From Bdellovibrionaceae bacterium UBA2351 (lineage in GTDB: Bacteria; Bdellovibrionota; Bdellovibrionia; Bdellovibrionales; Bdellovibrionaceae), in assembly GCA_002344565.1 (NCBI GenBank), contig DDTZ01000147.1, positions 1 to 25,726 of the forward strand: a stretch of 25,726 bases of DNA. Reading direction: 5' to 3'. Position 1 is the stretch's first letter. The number at the start of each line of letters is the position of its first letter. Both the position numbers and the translations under genes were made by a program. This document shows positions 7,726-14,755 of the stretch, piece by piece. Under the pieces are notes generated by a model. The model made no database searches, had not been told where the DNA came from, and saw nothing but the letters and a program-made list of their open reading frames with translations.

Positions 7726-7735
7726 CCGGTTTGAT

Positions 7736-7813
7736 TTAGAAAGATAAGGTAAAATAGAGCGATGCAGTAGCTTCCTTACCACCACCGTCGTCCGTGACGA
7801 CATCGCCCCTCCC
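7736..7813 (-). pseudogene. Relic C-terminus of an outer-membrane beta-barrel protein
   Basis: On the minus strand the last 25 codons before the TAA at 7736-7738 end in ASLYFTLSF. This is the classic final beta-strand of outer-membrane proteins (alternating apolar residues, terminal Phe), preceded by a turn-like TDDGGGK. Upstream in the same frame there are stops at 7814-7816 and just beyond, so no intact gene is attached. It may be the remains of a deleted or decayed porin-like gene. Such a short stretch could arise by chance. The same DNA contains nested complementary segments (7759-7764 with 7801-7806, and 7787-7792 with 7796-7801). Confidence 0.4.
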
Positions 7814-7859
7814 TTACCATTAATTAAATCTAATCTGTTAAAATTTATCAAAGACTTTT

Positions 7860-7979
7860 TTAATAGTTTTTAATTTTTTTTATAAGTTGGCTTATTTTTT
7901 TAGCAATCCAACAAGTTAGCTCTCTAGATTGGATCTGATCAACAGCGACAAGGTCGTTTGTCGCCAAAAGTTTATGCAT
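7860..7979 (-). CDS. Possible 39-residue small ORF downstream of dprA (doubtful)
   Basis: An ATG at 7977-7979 opens a 39-codon frame starting MHKLLATNDLVAVDQIQ and ending in a Lys-rich amphipathic helix-like tail. It lies 13 nt after the dprA stop on the same strand. The composition is protein-like, but there is no ribosome binding site and a 7-bp hairpin (GCGACAA/TTGTCGC, 7945-7964) falls inside it. It may be noncoding spacer or part of the same decayed region as the barrel relic at 7736-7813. Confidence 0.2.
   Translation of the reverse strand: MHKLLATNDLVAVDQIQSRELTCWIAKKISQLIKKIKNY
7882..7901 (+). terminator. Weak hairpin with T run downstream of the LptF/G permease
   Basis: ATAAG-ttgg-CTTAT is followed directly by six T on the plus strand. 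The stem is only 5 bp and AT-rich, and it is about 155 nt past the permease stop. It is the best plus-strand terminator candidate in this AT-rich 267-bp convergent spacer. Confidence 0.3.
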
Positions 7980-7992
7980 TTTTTTATTTCTA

Positions 7993-8838
7993 CTATAACC
8001 AAAAGCTCAGGTCATTTGATTCGGTCAACAAGTGCCCACCTAATTTTAACAACTGAAGGCTTCCTCTAAAACTGTCATCCAACGGGTGTCCGGGAACAAC
8101 AAATACATCCCTGCCCATCTCTAACGCACGATGAGCAGTGATCAGCGTTCCGCTCTTTTCTCGAGCCTCAACCACGACAGATATCTTACCCAGGGCGGCG
8201 ATTAACCTGTTACGATAACTAAAATGATGTTTTCGCACAGCCAAATCATCACTAAACTCGCTTATCAAACAACCACCGTTCTTCAGGATATCTTGACTCA
8301 TCGGTTGAAACGATTTGGGATATAAATCCCCTAGCCCCGATGGCAACACAGCAATCGTTGGCATTTTCAAATCAATACTGGCTTGATGCGCCAACTGATC
8401 GACACCAATCGCTCCTCCACTCACAGAGGCTAGGCCATACTGTGACAACACAGATCCCAACTCTTTACGTAACCACCATAATGTCTTTTGAGACGGTTGC
8501 CGACTTCCTACCACTGCAATTTTATCCTGCATCCAAACCGGCTCGCCTAAAAAACTGAATACCAAAGGCGGATCCAAGATTTGCATAAATTCAGCTGGAT
8601 AACTGGGCTCTCCGTAACGCAGCCGTTTTAAGTCTGCTTTGAAAAAAGGCGGCTTTTCATTTTTCATCGCTTCAAGAGTTGTAAAAACAATTTCAGCATC
8701 CAGCTCTTTAAGGGCAGTAAGGATGTCATCATAGTGATTGAGCGGAAAATGTGATAGAATCTCTAGGATAGAATCTTGAAGACGAAAGTATTTAGTTTGC
8801 TGAGACAGGAAAAACAAGAATGGATAAATCGGCGACAT
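7993..8838 (-). CDS. dprA: DNA-processing protein DprA/Smf (short form)
   Basis: DprA binds incoming single-stranded DNA and loads RecA during transformation, in the cytosol. The Rossmann-like core is clear: IAVVGSRQPS (107-116), VSGGAIGVDQLAH (139-151), TIAVLPSGLGDLYP (161-174), FSYRNRLIA (206-214), KSGTLITAHRALE (228-240) and VFVVPGHPLD (245-254). At 281 residues it is shorter than many relatives; the N-terminal SAM-like part is reduced and the C-terminal winged-helix domain is missing, since the protein ends 20-odd residues after the core. It lies 72 bp downstream of the LysM gene, with the ComEC-like gene 2.4 kb beyond. No clear Shine-Dalgarno precedes the ATG. Confidence 0.93.
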   Translation of the reverse strand: MSPIYPFLFFLSQQTKYFRLQDSILEILSHFPLNHYDDILTALKELDAEIVFTTLEAMKNEKPPFFKADLKRLRYGEPSYPAEFMQILDPPLVFSFLGEPVWMQDKIAVVGSRQPSQKTLWWLRKELGSVLSQYGLASVSGGAIGVDQLAHQASIDLKMPTIAVLPSGLGDLYPKSFQPMSQDILKNGGCLISEFSDDLAVRKHHFSYRNRLIAALGKISVVVEAREKSGTLITAHRALEMGRDVFVVPGHPLDDSFRGSLQLLKLGGHLLTESNDLSFWL

Positions 8839-8910
8839 GATTTAGGCTGCGTAGCAGGTTCTAAACCATCCACTTAGAATTAGGATTTGAATAAACAAAC
8901 GATATCCGAA

Positions 8911-10527
8911 TCAGAACTCTTCTATTGGGGCTTCATCCAAAGTCGGTTCAGGCACGCTTTCTGGGCTAGGCGCCGAAGAATCACCCATTCCCTCATCGAC
9001 CTTTACTGATTGCGGAACAAACTCACCACCTTCAGCCGACGCGACGATATCATTTACAGATATATCATCAAAAATATTCGAAATATAACCAATAGAATAA
9101 TTAGAGGTCGTATCTACAATTACCACCGAACCCACTCGCTGAGGGTTTTCTTTAACTAAGGATTTTAGAAGGCGACGACGGCCTTCCAAATCTTCATACA
9201 CTGGCAGTTTCATATTGGCCTGATAACCTCCAGCGGAACCCTGATCAATAACGACGAAACTTCCTTGCCCCACGATGCCATAGTCAGATAGGTTACCAAT
9301 GATGCGACCTCGACCTGCAGTAGTTTCCCTCAGGGCATCTGATAATTTAAACGTCTTCATTTTCCCAGGCACGACAATAGAACCCGAAGCCACCAAAGTA
9401 TTCGATTTTACAACCAACGCACGGTAAACATTTTCTTCCGAATTTACTTTACCTAAAATCTTCACTTCCCCTTCAGTTTCATACACTTCGACATTGTAAG
9501 GAGTTTCAACAGTGAATGCCTTTAATTTTTTCCCCGGTGTTAGCACCGTATAAGGCCCCTCCGGCTGAGTATCAAACTTAATGTAAATAAACTGCCCATC
9601 GCCGGCCGAACGAAAATCATTCTTGATCTCTACCACAGTTCCGACTTGTGAAATTGGCTCTTCCGACAAATAAAACTCTTGAGTGATACTTGACTCCATC
9701 GGAGTAATATCGCGCTCTTCCACTTGCACTTCTATATTTTTCTTAATAGATACCACTTCGTCTCGGAAAAACTTCGGTAGTTTAATTCCACCTTCCACAA
9801 TATGCGTGTCTTCCGGAAGATCGTCGTCTTTCTTATCTGGAATAACCGGAGCTGGTGCATCGGCTTTAGGAGCCTGAGCCACATCAGCAGCTGGTTTATC
9901 AGCGCTATTATCCGTCGCTAATGTAGGAGTTGCTTTCGAGCTACCTTGATAAAACTTGATTTTCATATCCGGGAAAATCACGTGTGGATTATAGATCAGA
10001 TCTTTATTTAACGACCACACTTTTGGCCAATAAAATGGATCACCAAACAGAGTCCCAGAAATATCCCAAAGCGTATCACCTTTATTAACAATGTACGTGT
10101 CGGCGGTGCGCTTACCAACAACCTTCTCCCAGTTTTGATCTGAGGTGCTGTCTTTATGAAACTTGGAATATGTACGGCTAAAACGCTCTTCTTTTTGATG
10201 AGTGTCGTCCGTCGACTGAGACTTAACTTCTAAATTTGACGGTGTCGGTTTGTATTCTTCAATTTGCGGGGCCGCAGGAGCTGGTATCGGTTGAGGTGCG
10301 GCTTGCTGAGGCGCAATCGGTTCTACGGGCGCTACAGGCTCAGCCGGTGGCGCTTCAGGAACCGCATCATCCAAGTTCGGAACCTGAATTGTATTATCCG
10401 TAGGAACATCGAGCGTCGATTCCGTTGGCAACGGAATATCGCTGGGATCAAGAGTTAATTCATCTTCTTGAGCCTGCAGTAGCAAACTTATTAAAAGCAA
10501 TAAAAGTACGTTACGTTTTAACATCAT
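8911..10527 (-). CDS. Secreted LysM-domain protein
   Basis: A 538-residue protein. The hydrophobic N-terminus (residues 4-18, Leu/Ile-rich, then QAQEDE) looks like a signal peptide, so it should act in the periplasm or envelope. Residues about 22-95 are a Pro/Ala/Glu-rich linker. A LysM domain lies at about 143-193 (YIVNKGDTLWDIS ... NPHVIFPDMKIKFY), a fold that binds peptidoglycan glycan chains. The remaining ~340 residues are beta-rich with no recognised fold, and the tail is acidic and Pro-rich. Its ATG overlaps the stop of the upstream TPR gene (ATGA), so the two are likely coupled and may act together at the cell wall. No catalytic motif was seen, so a binding or scaffold role is more likely than hydrolysis. 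Confidence 0.88.
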   Translation of the reverse strand: MMLKRNVLLLLLISLLLQAQEDELTLDPSDIPLPTESTLDVPTDNTIQVPNLDDAVPEAPPAEPVAPVEPIAPQQAAPQPIPAPAAPQIEEYKPTPSNLEVKSQSTDDTHQKEERFSRTYSKFHKDSTSDQNWEKVVGKRTADTYIVNKGDTLWDISGTLFGDPFYWPKVWSLNKDLIYNPHVIFPDMKIKFYQGSSKATPTLATDNSADKPAADVAQAPKADAPAPVIPDKKDDDLPEDTHIVEGGIKLPKFFRDEVVSIKKNIEVQVEERDITPMESSITQEFYLSEEPISQVGTVVEIKNDFRSAGDGQFIYIKFDTQPEGPYTVLTPGKKLKAFTVETPYNVEVYETEGEVKILGKVNSEENVYRALVVKSNTLVASGSIVVPGKMKTFKLSDALRETTAGRGRIIGNLSDYGIVGQGSFVVIDQGSAGGYQANMKLPVYEDLEGRRRLLKSLVKENPQRVGSVVIVDTTSNYSIGYISNIFDDISVNDIVASAEGGEFVPQSVKVDEGMGDSSAPSPESVPEPTLDEAPIEEF

Positions 10528-11024
10528 CTTACTAATTTCATCTCGGTTTCAGCACGAAAATACTCTGGTGACTGAGGGTGCTTACGGCGGATCTCGTTGA
10601 AGATAGCTAACGATTGATTATTCAAATTCATACTACGATAAGCCATCGCTTTGCCGAATTTAGCAGCAACGACCTTATTACTCATCGGGAATTCAGAAAT
10701 CACACGTTGGAAGTAGCCGACCGAGTCTTTATAATTTTTTTCCTCTAAGGCCATTTTTCCGGCTAAATAATAGGCATTGTCTATGAAAGGACTTTTAGGA
10801 AATTTTTTTGCAAATCCTTTAAGACGGATCGAAAGATTTCTATATTTTCCTGCTTGGTAGTCAGAAATAATTTCCGAGTAATATTCTAAATCCGATTTTG
10901 AATCTTTGATGCCTTCAAGTTCTTTTACAAGGTCATCATAATTGTTTGTGCGTGTCTTATTTACGACAGCTGCAGATGTTAACGCTCCAAACACACCCAA
11001 AATTAAACATGCTTTTCTAATCAT
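10524..11024 (-). CDS. Exported TPR protein (YbgF/BamD-like repeats)
   Basis: A 166-residue protein with an N-terminal signal sequence (MIRKACLILGVFGALTSAA, no lipobox Cys at the cleavage site) followed by TPR-type helical repeats from about residue 45 to 160. The repeats resemble those of the periplasmic proteins YbgF/CpoB and BamD (AYYLAGKMALEEKNYKDS and the FPMS/HPQS turns between helices). It is far shorter than BamD and lacks its lipid anchor, so it is not called BamD. The start is supported by GAGGGG five bases upstream. It overlaps the LysM gene by 4 nt and probably forms a two-gene envelope operon with it. Confidence 0.85.
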   Translation of the reverse strand: MIRKACLILGVFGALTSAAVVNKTRTNNYDDLVKELEGIKDSKSDLEYYSEIISDYQAGKYRNLSIRLKGFAKKFPKSPFIDNAYYLAGKMALEEKNYKDSVGYFQRVISEFPMSNKVVAAKFGKAMAYRSMNLNNQSLAIFNEIRRKHPQSPEYFRAETEMKLVR

Positions 11025-11051
11025 TTAGACCCCTCTAGAATGCTCATCCAA

Positions 11052-11081
11052 ATTATGACACGTAAACAAAAATGACATCAA
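11052..11081 (-). promoter_or_regulatory. Promoter of the TPR-LysM operon
   Basis: TTGATG (11076-11081) and CATAAT (11052-11057) are spaced by 18 bp on the minus strand, and a TG one base before the -10 makes an extended -10. The predicted start is near 11045, leaving a leader of about 20 nt with GAGGGG before the ATG at 11024. Confidence 0.6.
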
Positions 11082-11087
11082 GAAAAG

Positions 11088-11096
11088 TTATCCACA
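11088..11096 (+). promoter_or_regulatory. Single consensus DnaA box
   Basis: TTATCCACA matches the strict DnaA-box consensus and lies 7 bp upstream of the -35 of the TPR-LysM promoter. One box with no cluster does not make an origin; it could tie the operon to DnaA or be chance. Confidence 0.35.
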
Positions 11097-11263
11097 AAAA
11101 ATGTTATCAACTCATTGTTCTGGACCTTGGACCATAGTATTTTCAAGGATTTGAGCCATTTGCTGCAATTATAGTCAGACCGCAATTAGAGTTTTTATTT
11201 GCTCAAAAAACGGGAAATCCGAGAAATAGTCGTTATCAGGTTTTCAGTATTTTTCCTCAATTT

Positions 11264-12241
11264 TTGGCAAAAAACAGCGGCGCCTTACTTTGCATGTCAG
11301 CGACGCTCATGATTATGATTCTTCCGTTTGTTCTTTTTTTAAGCATTCAATTTAAAATCGACATCTTGAAACCACTGGAGCCGCTATCGGGAGCGCTCCA
11401 TCAGCAGTGCGTGAGCTGGTTTTCCGTAAACTCTGAAACAATATCAAACTCATATAATTTGAGCCGCGCCTTTATTTGTGGGCAAAAGATCACACAACCC
11501 ACACAAAAACACACCTTGCAGAAGAGCGGCCTCTATCATGCGATCGTAGTCTCCGGAGGCCATTTCTTGTTTCTAGATTCTGTTTTAAAACGCCTATTGT
11601 GGCCGGCGTGGCTGCGATTTATCTTACTCGGCACCTACTATCTGATGACCGGTTTACAAGCACCAGGGCTGCGCTGTCTGATGCAAATGAGCGCATCTTC
11701 CCTGTGTCGCCGCAATGGAAAACACCTAAGCTCAGCTGCGCTTTGCTTTTATTCAGGCCTTTTCTGTTTAGTAATTTGCAGCCCACTTTGGATGTCACTC
11801 AGCTTCTGGCTTAGCTTTACAGTTTCACTTTCATTGAGTCTTTCTGGCGACCTATTCCCGCGCTCACAGGCTGGACTGAATGGGTTACTTCCGCTATCTT
11901 TAATTTATCTATTTCTTTTTCCGTTTAATTTCTTACATGGCTACCTACATCCACTGAATCTGATTCTCGGAATGCTTCTGTTGCAACCTTTTTGCGTTAT
12001 TTTACTGGGCTCTGCGGGGCTGATTATCCTAGGACGAGGCCTTAACAATGACGGACTATACGAATTAAATTTTCAAATCAATCGACATCTGTTTCTAATT
12101 TTAGAAAAATTCACACTCATAATTCCTGAAAAAAACCACGGACATTTATCTTTGTTTTATCTTTGGTTTTATTTGTTCACGCTACTTGCTATAGTGCACG
12201 TATTTATTATTTATTTCCGACGGGACACGATCCGTGAATAA
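11264..12241 (+). CDS. ComEC/Rec2-like competence membrane core, minimal form
   Basis: A polytopic inner-membrane protein (325 residues from a TTG start) related to the Competence domain of ComEC, the channel that moves single-stranded DNA into the cytoplasm. Recognisable pieces are LSRAFICGQK (66-75), GLYHAIVVSGGHFLFL (89-104, matching the HLLAISGLHV motif), TGLQAPGLRCLMQM (129-142, matching the PSAxRA motif) and FWLSFTVSLSLSL (181-193, matching GFQLSF). It lacks both the N-terminal DUF4131/OB part and the C-terminal beta-lactamase-like domain, so it is under half the usual ~700-800 residues. The start is uncertain: there is no Shine-Dalgarno, an ATG at 11294 would also fit, and the frame is open upstream to 11138. 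Its stop overlaps the next gene. Confidence 0.75.
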   Translation: MAKNSGALLCMSATLMIMILPFVLFLSIQFKIDILKPLEPLSGALHQQCVSWFSVNSETISNSYNLSRAFICGQKITQPTQKHTLQKSGLYHAIVVSGGHFLFLDSVLKRLLWPAWLRFILLGTYYLMTGLQAPGLRCLMQMSASSLCRRNGKHLSSAALCFYSGLFCLVICSPLWMSLSFWLSFTVSLSLSLSGDLFPRSQAGLNGLLPLSLIYLFLFPFNFLHGYLHPLNLILGMLLLQPFCVILLGSAGLIILGRGLNNDGLYELNFQINRHLFLILEKFTLIIPEKNHGHLSLFYLWFYLFTLLAIVHVFIIYFRRDTIRE

Positions 12242-12425
12242 ATGGGCTTTAATTTTCATTTTTATTTTTTCAACACAATCCATTTCAGACGAGTGGACCA
12301 GAACACCTTCAAATCGTAAAACCAAGATTAAAAACCCAAATGCACTTACCAAAAACAAAAGGCGCCCTGTTATTCACAGCGCGCCTTTGATTAAGATTTA
12401 CGGAAAACGTAAAATCTATAATTGA
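12234..12425 (+). CDS. Small secreted basic protein of unknown function
   Basis: A 63-residue protein starting with GTG, whose start overlaps the stop of the ComEC-like gene by 8 nt (GTGAATAA), suggesting coupling. The N-terminus MNKWALIFIFIFSTQSIS is a good signal peptide, leaving about 45 residues rich in Lys, Arg, Asn and Pro. No family is recognised. The signal peptide and the overlap argue for a real gene. Its middle also encodes, on the opposite strand, a strong hairpin with a T tract that looks like the ald terminator, which constrains its sequence. Confidence 0.6.
   Translation: MNKWALIFIFIFSTQSISDEWTRTPSNRKTKIKNPNALTKNKRRPVIHSAPLIKIYGKRKIYN
12348..12388 (-). terminator. Intrinsic terminator of ald, inside the convergent small gene
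   Basis: On the minus strand AAAGGCGC (12381-12388) pairs with GCGCCTTT (12358-12365) to give an 8-bp GC-rich stem, followed by TTTGTTTTTGG. It lies about 47 nt after the ald stop. On the plus strand the T run is interrupted (CCTTTGATTAAG), so termination should be mainly leftward. Confidence 0.7.
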
Positions 12426-12434
12426 GCTTTAAAA

Positions 12435-13541
12435 TTACACTTTGTACGGACGGTATTCCATGTGTAAATCACGAGCTACCGGCTCATAACATACGTAACC
12501 GTTGTATACGTTTAGACCTTTCAATAGGGCTTTGTCTTTAGCTACAGCGTCTTCTACGCCCATAGCAGCTAACATTGAACCGTACTTTAAAGTCACGTTC
12601 GTTAATGCATACGTCGATGTTCTTGGAACAACACCTGGCATGTTTGGAACACAATAATGAATAACGCCATCGATTTCAAATGTAGGATTTTGGTGAGACG
12701 TCGGACGGCATGTTTCAATACAACCACCTTGGTCAACCGCAACGTCCACAACTACGGAACCTTTAGACATTTGCGATACTAATTCTTTGCTTACAAGCAT
12801 TGGAGCTTTTTGACCAGTGATCAAAACGCCGCCGATTAGTAAATCACACTCACGAACTGATTCTTCAATGTTTTTAACGTTCGAGAATAATGTTTGTGCG
12901 CGACCTTGGAAAATATCATCTAGGTATTCTAAACGTGCTGTATCCACATCAAGGATAGTTACGTTAGCGCCTAGACCCATCGCCATTTTCGCAGCGTTAG
13001 TTCCCACAACACCGCCACCGATGATTGTTACTTTACCTGGTTTAACGCCAGTTACGCCGCCCATTAGGATACCTTTACCACCGTGATCACGTTGTAGGTA
13101 ATAGGCACCGATTTGAGTCGCCATACGACCAGCAACCTCAGACATCGGTTTTAACAACGGAAGTGAACGATCAGCTAGTTCGATCGTTTCATACGCGACT
13201 GCTTTTACTTTTCGTTCAGCCAGAACTTTAGTTAGTTTAGGTTCTGCAGCCAAGTGAAGGTAGGTGTAAAGAATTTGATTCTCACGCATTAAATCGTATT
13301 CATCAGGAAGTGGTTCTTTCACTTTCATGATCATGTCGGCTTTTTTGTATACTTCAGCTTTAGTGTCGATGATTTTCGCACCCGCTTTTTCGAACTGTTC
13401 ATTCGTGATCAAAGATCCAACGCCCGCATCTTTTTCGATGATTACGGTGTGGCCCTCTTTTACGAATTGCTTTACGCCCGCTTCGGTAATACCAACGCGG
13501 TTTTCGCTAATTTTAATTTCCTTAGGTACCCCAACTATCAT
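12435..13541 (-). CDS. ald: Alanine dehydrogenase
   Basis: Catalyses NAD-dependent interconversion of L-alanine with pyruvate and ammonia in the cytosol. The 368-residue length is typical. Active-site residues are in place: Arg15 (SENRVG), Lys75 (MKVKEPL), His96 (YTYLHLAAE) and Asp270 (VDVAVDQGG); the NAD-binding loop is GGGVVG (175-180). It lies 9 nt downstream of the 48-residue Lys-rich gene and is likely cotranscribed with it. Its terminator lies within the convergent small gene. Confidence 0.97.
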   Translation of the reverse strand: MIVGVPKEIKISENRVGITEAGVKQFVKEGHTVIIEKDAGVGSLITNEQFEKAGAKIIDTKAEVYKKADMIMKVKEPLPDEYDLMRENQILYTYLHLAAEPKLTKVLAERKVKAVAYETIELADRSLPLLKPMSEVAGRMATQIGAYYLQRDHGGKGILMGGVTGVKPGKVTIIGGGVVGTNAAKMAMGLGANVTILDVDTARLEYLDDIFQGRAQTLFSNVKNIEESVRECDLLIGGVLITGQKAPMLVSKELVSQMSKGSVVVDVAVDQGGCIETCRPTSHQNPTFEIDGVIHYCVPNMPGVVPRTSTYALTNVTLKYGSMLAAMGVEDAVAKDKALLKGLNVYNGYVCYEPVARDLHMEYRPYKV

Positions 13542-13550
13542 ATGTGACCC

Positions 13551-13697
13551 CTATTTTTTCTTAGTGGCTTTTTTAGCCGTTTTCTTTTTTGATGTTTTAG
13601 CTGCTGGCTTATTTTTTTTAGTCGCCTCGTAAGCTTCTTTTCCAGTTTTGCCAGATTTAACTAGGTCTTTGATCTCTTGTGCTCTTTTTTTGTTCAT
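13551..13697 (-). CDS. 48-residue Lys/Ala-rich (histone H1-like) basic protein
   Basis: ATG at 13695-13697, preceded by AGGAG at 7-nt spacing, opens 48 codons before TAG at 13551. The first ~28 residues look like a small folded helical part (MNKKRAQEIKDLVKSGKTGK then EAYEATKKN). The rest is an AAKTSKKKTAKKATKKK-type tail like those of bacterial histone H1-like and other nucleic-acid-binding tails. Nucleoid or RNA binding is therefore plausible but unproven. It sits between lpxC (138 bp upstream) and ald (9 bp downstream), on the same strand. The excellent ribosome binding site makes this a real gene despite its size. Confidence 0.8.
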   Translation of the reverse strand: MNKKRAQEIKDLVKSGKTGKEAYEATKKNKPAAKTSKKKTAKKATKKK

Positions 13698-13782
13698 TAA
13701 CTGCTCCTATTAGCGATTAAAATTATATTTTTTTAGAAGTCATATCATCGTAGATAACTAGCTCTAAATCAACTGCCGTGTC

Positions 13783-13799
13783 TTTGCGTCCTGCGCAAA
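13783..13799. promoter_or_regulatory. Inverted repeat upstream of the Lys-rich gene/ald
   Basis: TTTGCG-tcctg-CGCAAA is a perfect 6-bp inverted repeat in the 138-bp lpxC-ald spacer. A TTGATT on the minus strand (13767-13772) lies just downstream of it and could be a -35 box. It overlaps the start of an AAATAGCTA element (13798-13806). Operator function is inferred from position only. Confidence 0.35.
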
Positions 13800-13809
13800 A
13801 TAGCTATCG

Positions 13810-13822
13810 GCTGCTAGGCAGC
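13810..13822 (-). terminator. Weak hairpin after lpxC
   Basis: GCTGC-cta-GCAGC on the minus strand is a 5-bp GC stem 13 nt after the lpxC stop, followed after a gap by TATTTTGC. The T tract is poor, so it may be only a partial terminator. Confidence 0.3.
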
Positions 13823-13835
13823 GAGGCCTTGCCCT

Positions 13836-14741
13836 TTAACTTAAAGCCCATGACGAGAACCTCTTAACCTCTTCCGAAATGTCGGCCCCAAGTTCAACAT
13901 AACGATACTTATCCTTCGACGTCTTGATCAATTGAACCAACTTGTTCATCAAATCATGACCCGCTTTATGAAGAACCACATGCCCCATTAAAGGCATTTC
14001 CAAGTTTACCAAGTCACCCAAAGCATCTAGGCACTTATGGCGAACGAACTCGTCAGGGAAACGTAGGCCGCCGGGGTTTAAAATTTTCTGATCATCCAAA
14101 ACGATCGCATTATCCATGCTGCCGCCTTTAGCCAATCCTTTCGCTTGTAACGCCTGAACGTCTTTCAGGAAACCAAACGTGCGTGCAGGCGCAAGCTCAC
14201 GAGCATATGAAGATTCATTCACGTCGATATCGATTTTTTGCATACCAATTGCTGGGTGAGGAAAATCGATCGTCACGCTTAATCTTAGGCCGTGATACGG
14301 TAAAACATAAGCTTGTTTATCGCCCTCAGATAAAAAAATGGGTTCTTTGATATAGCAATATTCGCGCGGCTGATCTTGTTCGATCACGCCCGCTCTTTGA
14401 ATGGCGTTGTAAAACTCGATCGAGCTACCGTCACAAATTGGAATTTCCGGACCATCAAGTTCGATGATTAAATTATCAATACGAAGAGCTGAAAGTGCCG
14501 ACAGACAATGCTCAATCGTAGCTACCGTGAAGACCGAATTTCCAATCGAGGTTTGATAGGATGTCGCTTGAACATTTTCGCTGCTTACTTTTAAAGACGG
14601 TTTGCCTGGCAAATCGGCGCGAACAAAATGTACGCCCGTATCAATCGGTGCTGGACGAAACGTCAATGAGCACCGATCACCGGAGTGGATTCCAACGCCT
14701 TCTACGATTGCTTTTGTACGAATTGTCTTTTGTAAAAACAT
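13836..14741 (-). CDS. lpxC: UDP-3-O-acyl-N-acetylglucosamine deacetylase
   Basis: Zinc deacetylase that carries out the committed step of lipid A synthesis in the cytosol. The 301-residue length is normal. The zinc ligands are His78 (TIEHCLSAL), His235 and Asp239/Asp243 in RHKCLDALGDL; the catalytic Glu77 and general-acid His262 (AGHDLMNK) are present. The start has GGCGGG upstream. It follows ruvB by 14 nt, so it probably belongs to the ruvC-ruvA-ruvB-lpxC transcript. Its presence shows that the organism makes lipid A. Confidence 0.97.
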   Translation of the reverse strand: MFLQKTIRTKAIVEGVGIHSGDRCSLTFRPAPIDTGVHFVRADLPGKPSLKVSSENVQATSYQTSIGNSVFTVATIEHCLSALSALRIDNLIIELDGPEIPICDGSSIEFYNAIQRAGVIEQDQPREYCYIKEPIFLSEGDKQAYVLPYHGLRLSVTIDFPHPAIGMQKIDIDVNESSYARELAPARTFGFLKDVQALQAKGLAKGGSMDNAIVLDDQKILNPGGLRFPDEFVRHKCLDALGDLVNLEMPLMGHVVLHKAGHDLMNKLVQLIKTSKDKYRYVELGADISEEVKRFSSWALS

Positions 14742-14755
14742 AAGTCCCGCCGAGG

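Noticed and set aside
7721..7735. CCGG-tag-CCGG hairpin at the end of the LptF/G gene as a terminator
   Set aside because: Only a 4-bp stem and no continuous T run.
11088..11110. Possible replication origin (TTATCCACA followed by TTATCAAC)
   Set aside because: Only one true DnaA box, no cluster of boxes, and no dnaA, dnaN or gidA nearby.
11476..11814. 112-codon plus-strand frame inside the ComEC-like gene
   Set aside because: Composition is unlike a real protein, and the alternative frame carries clear ComEC motifs.
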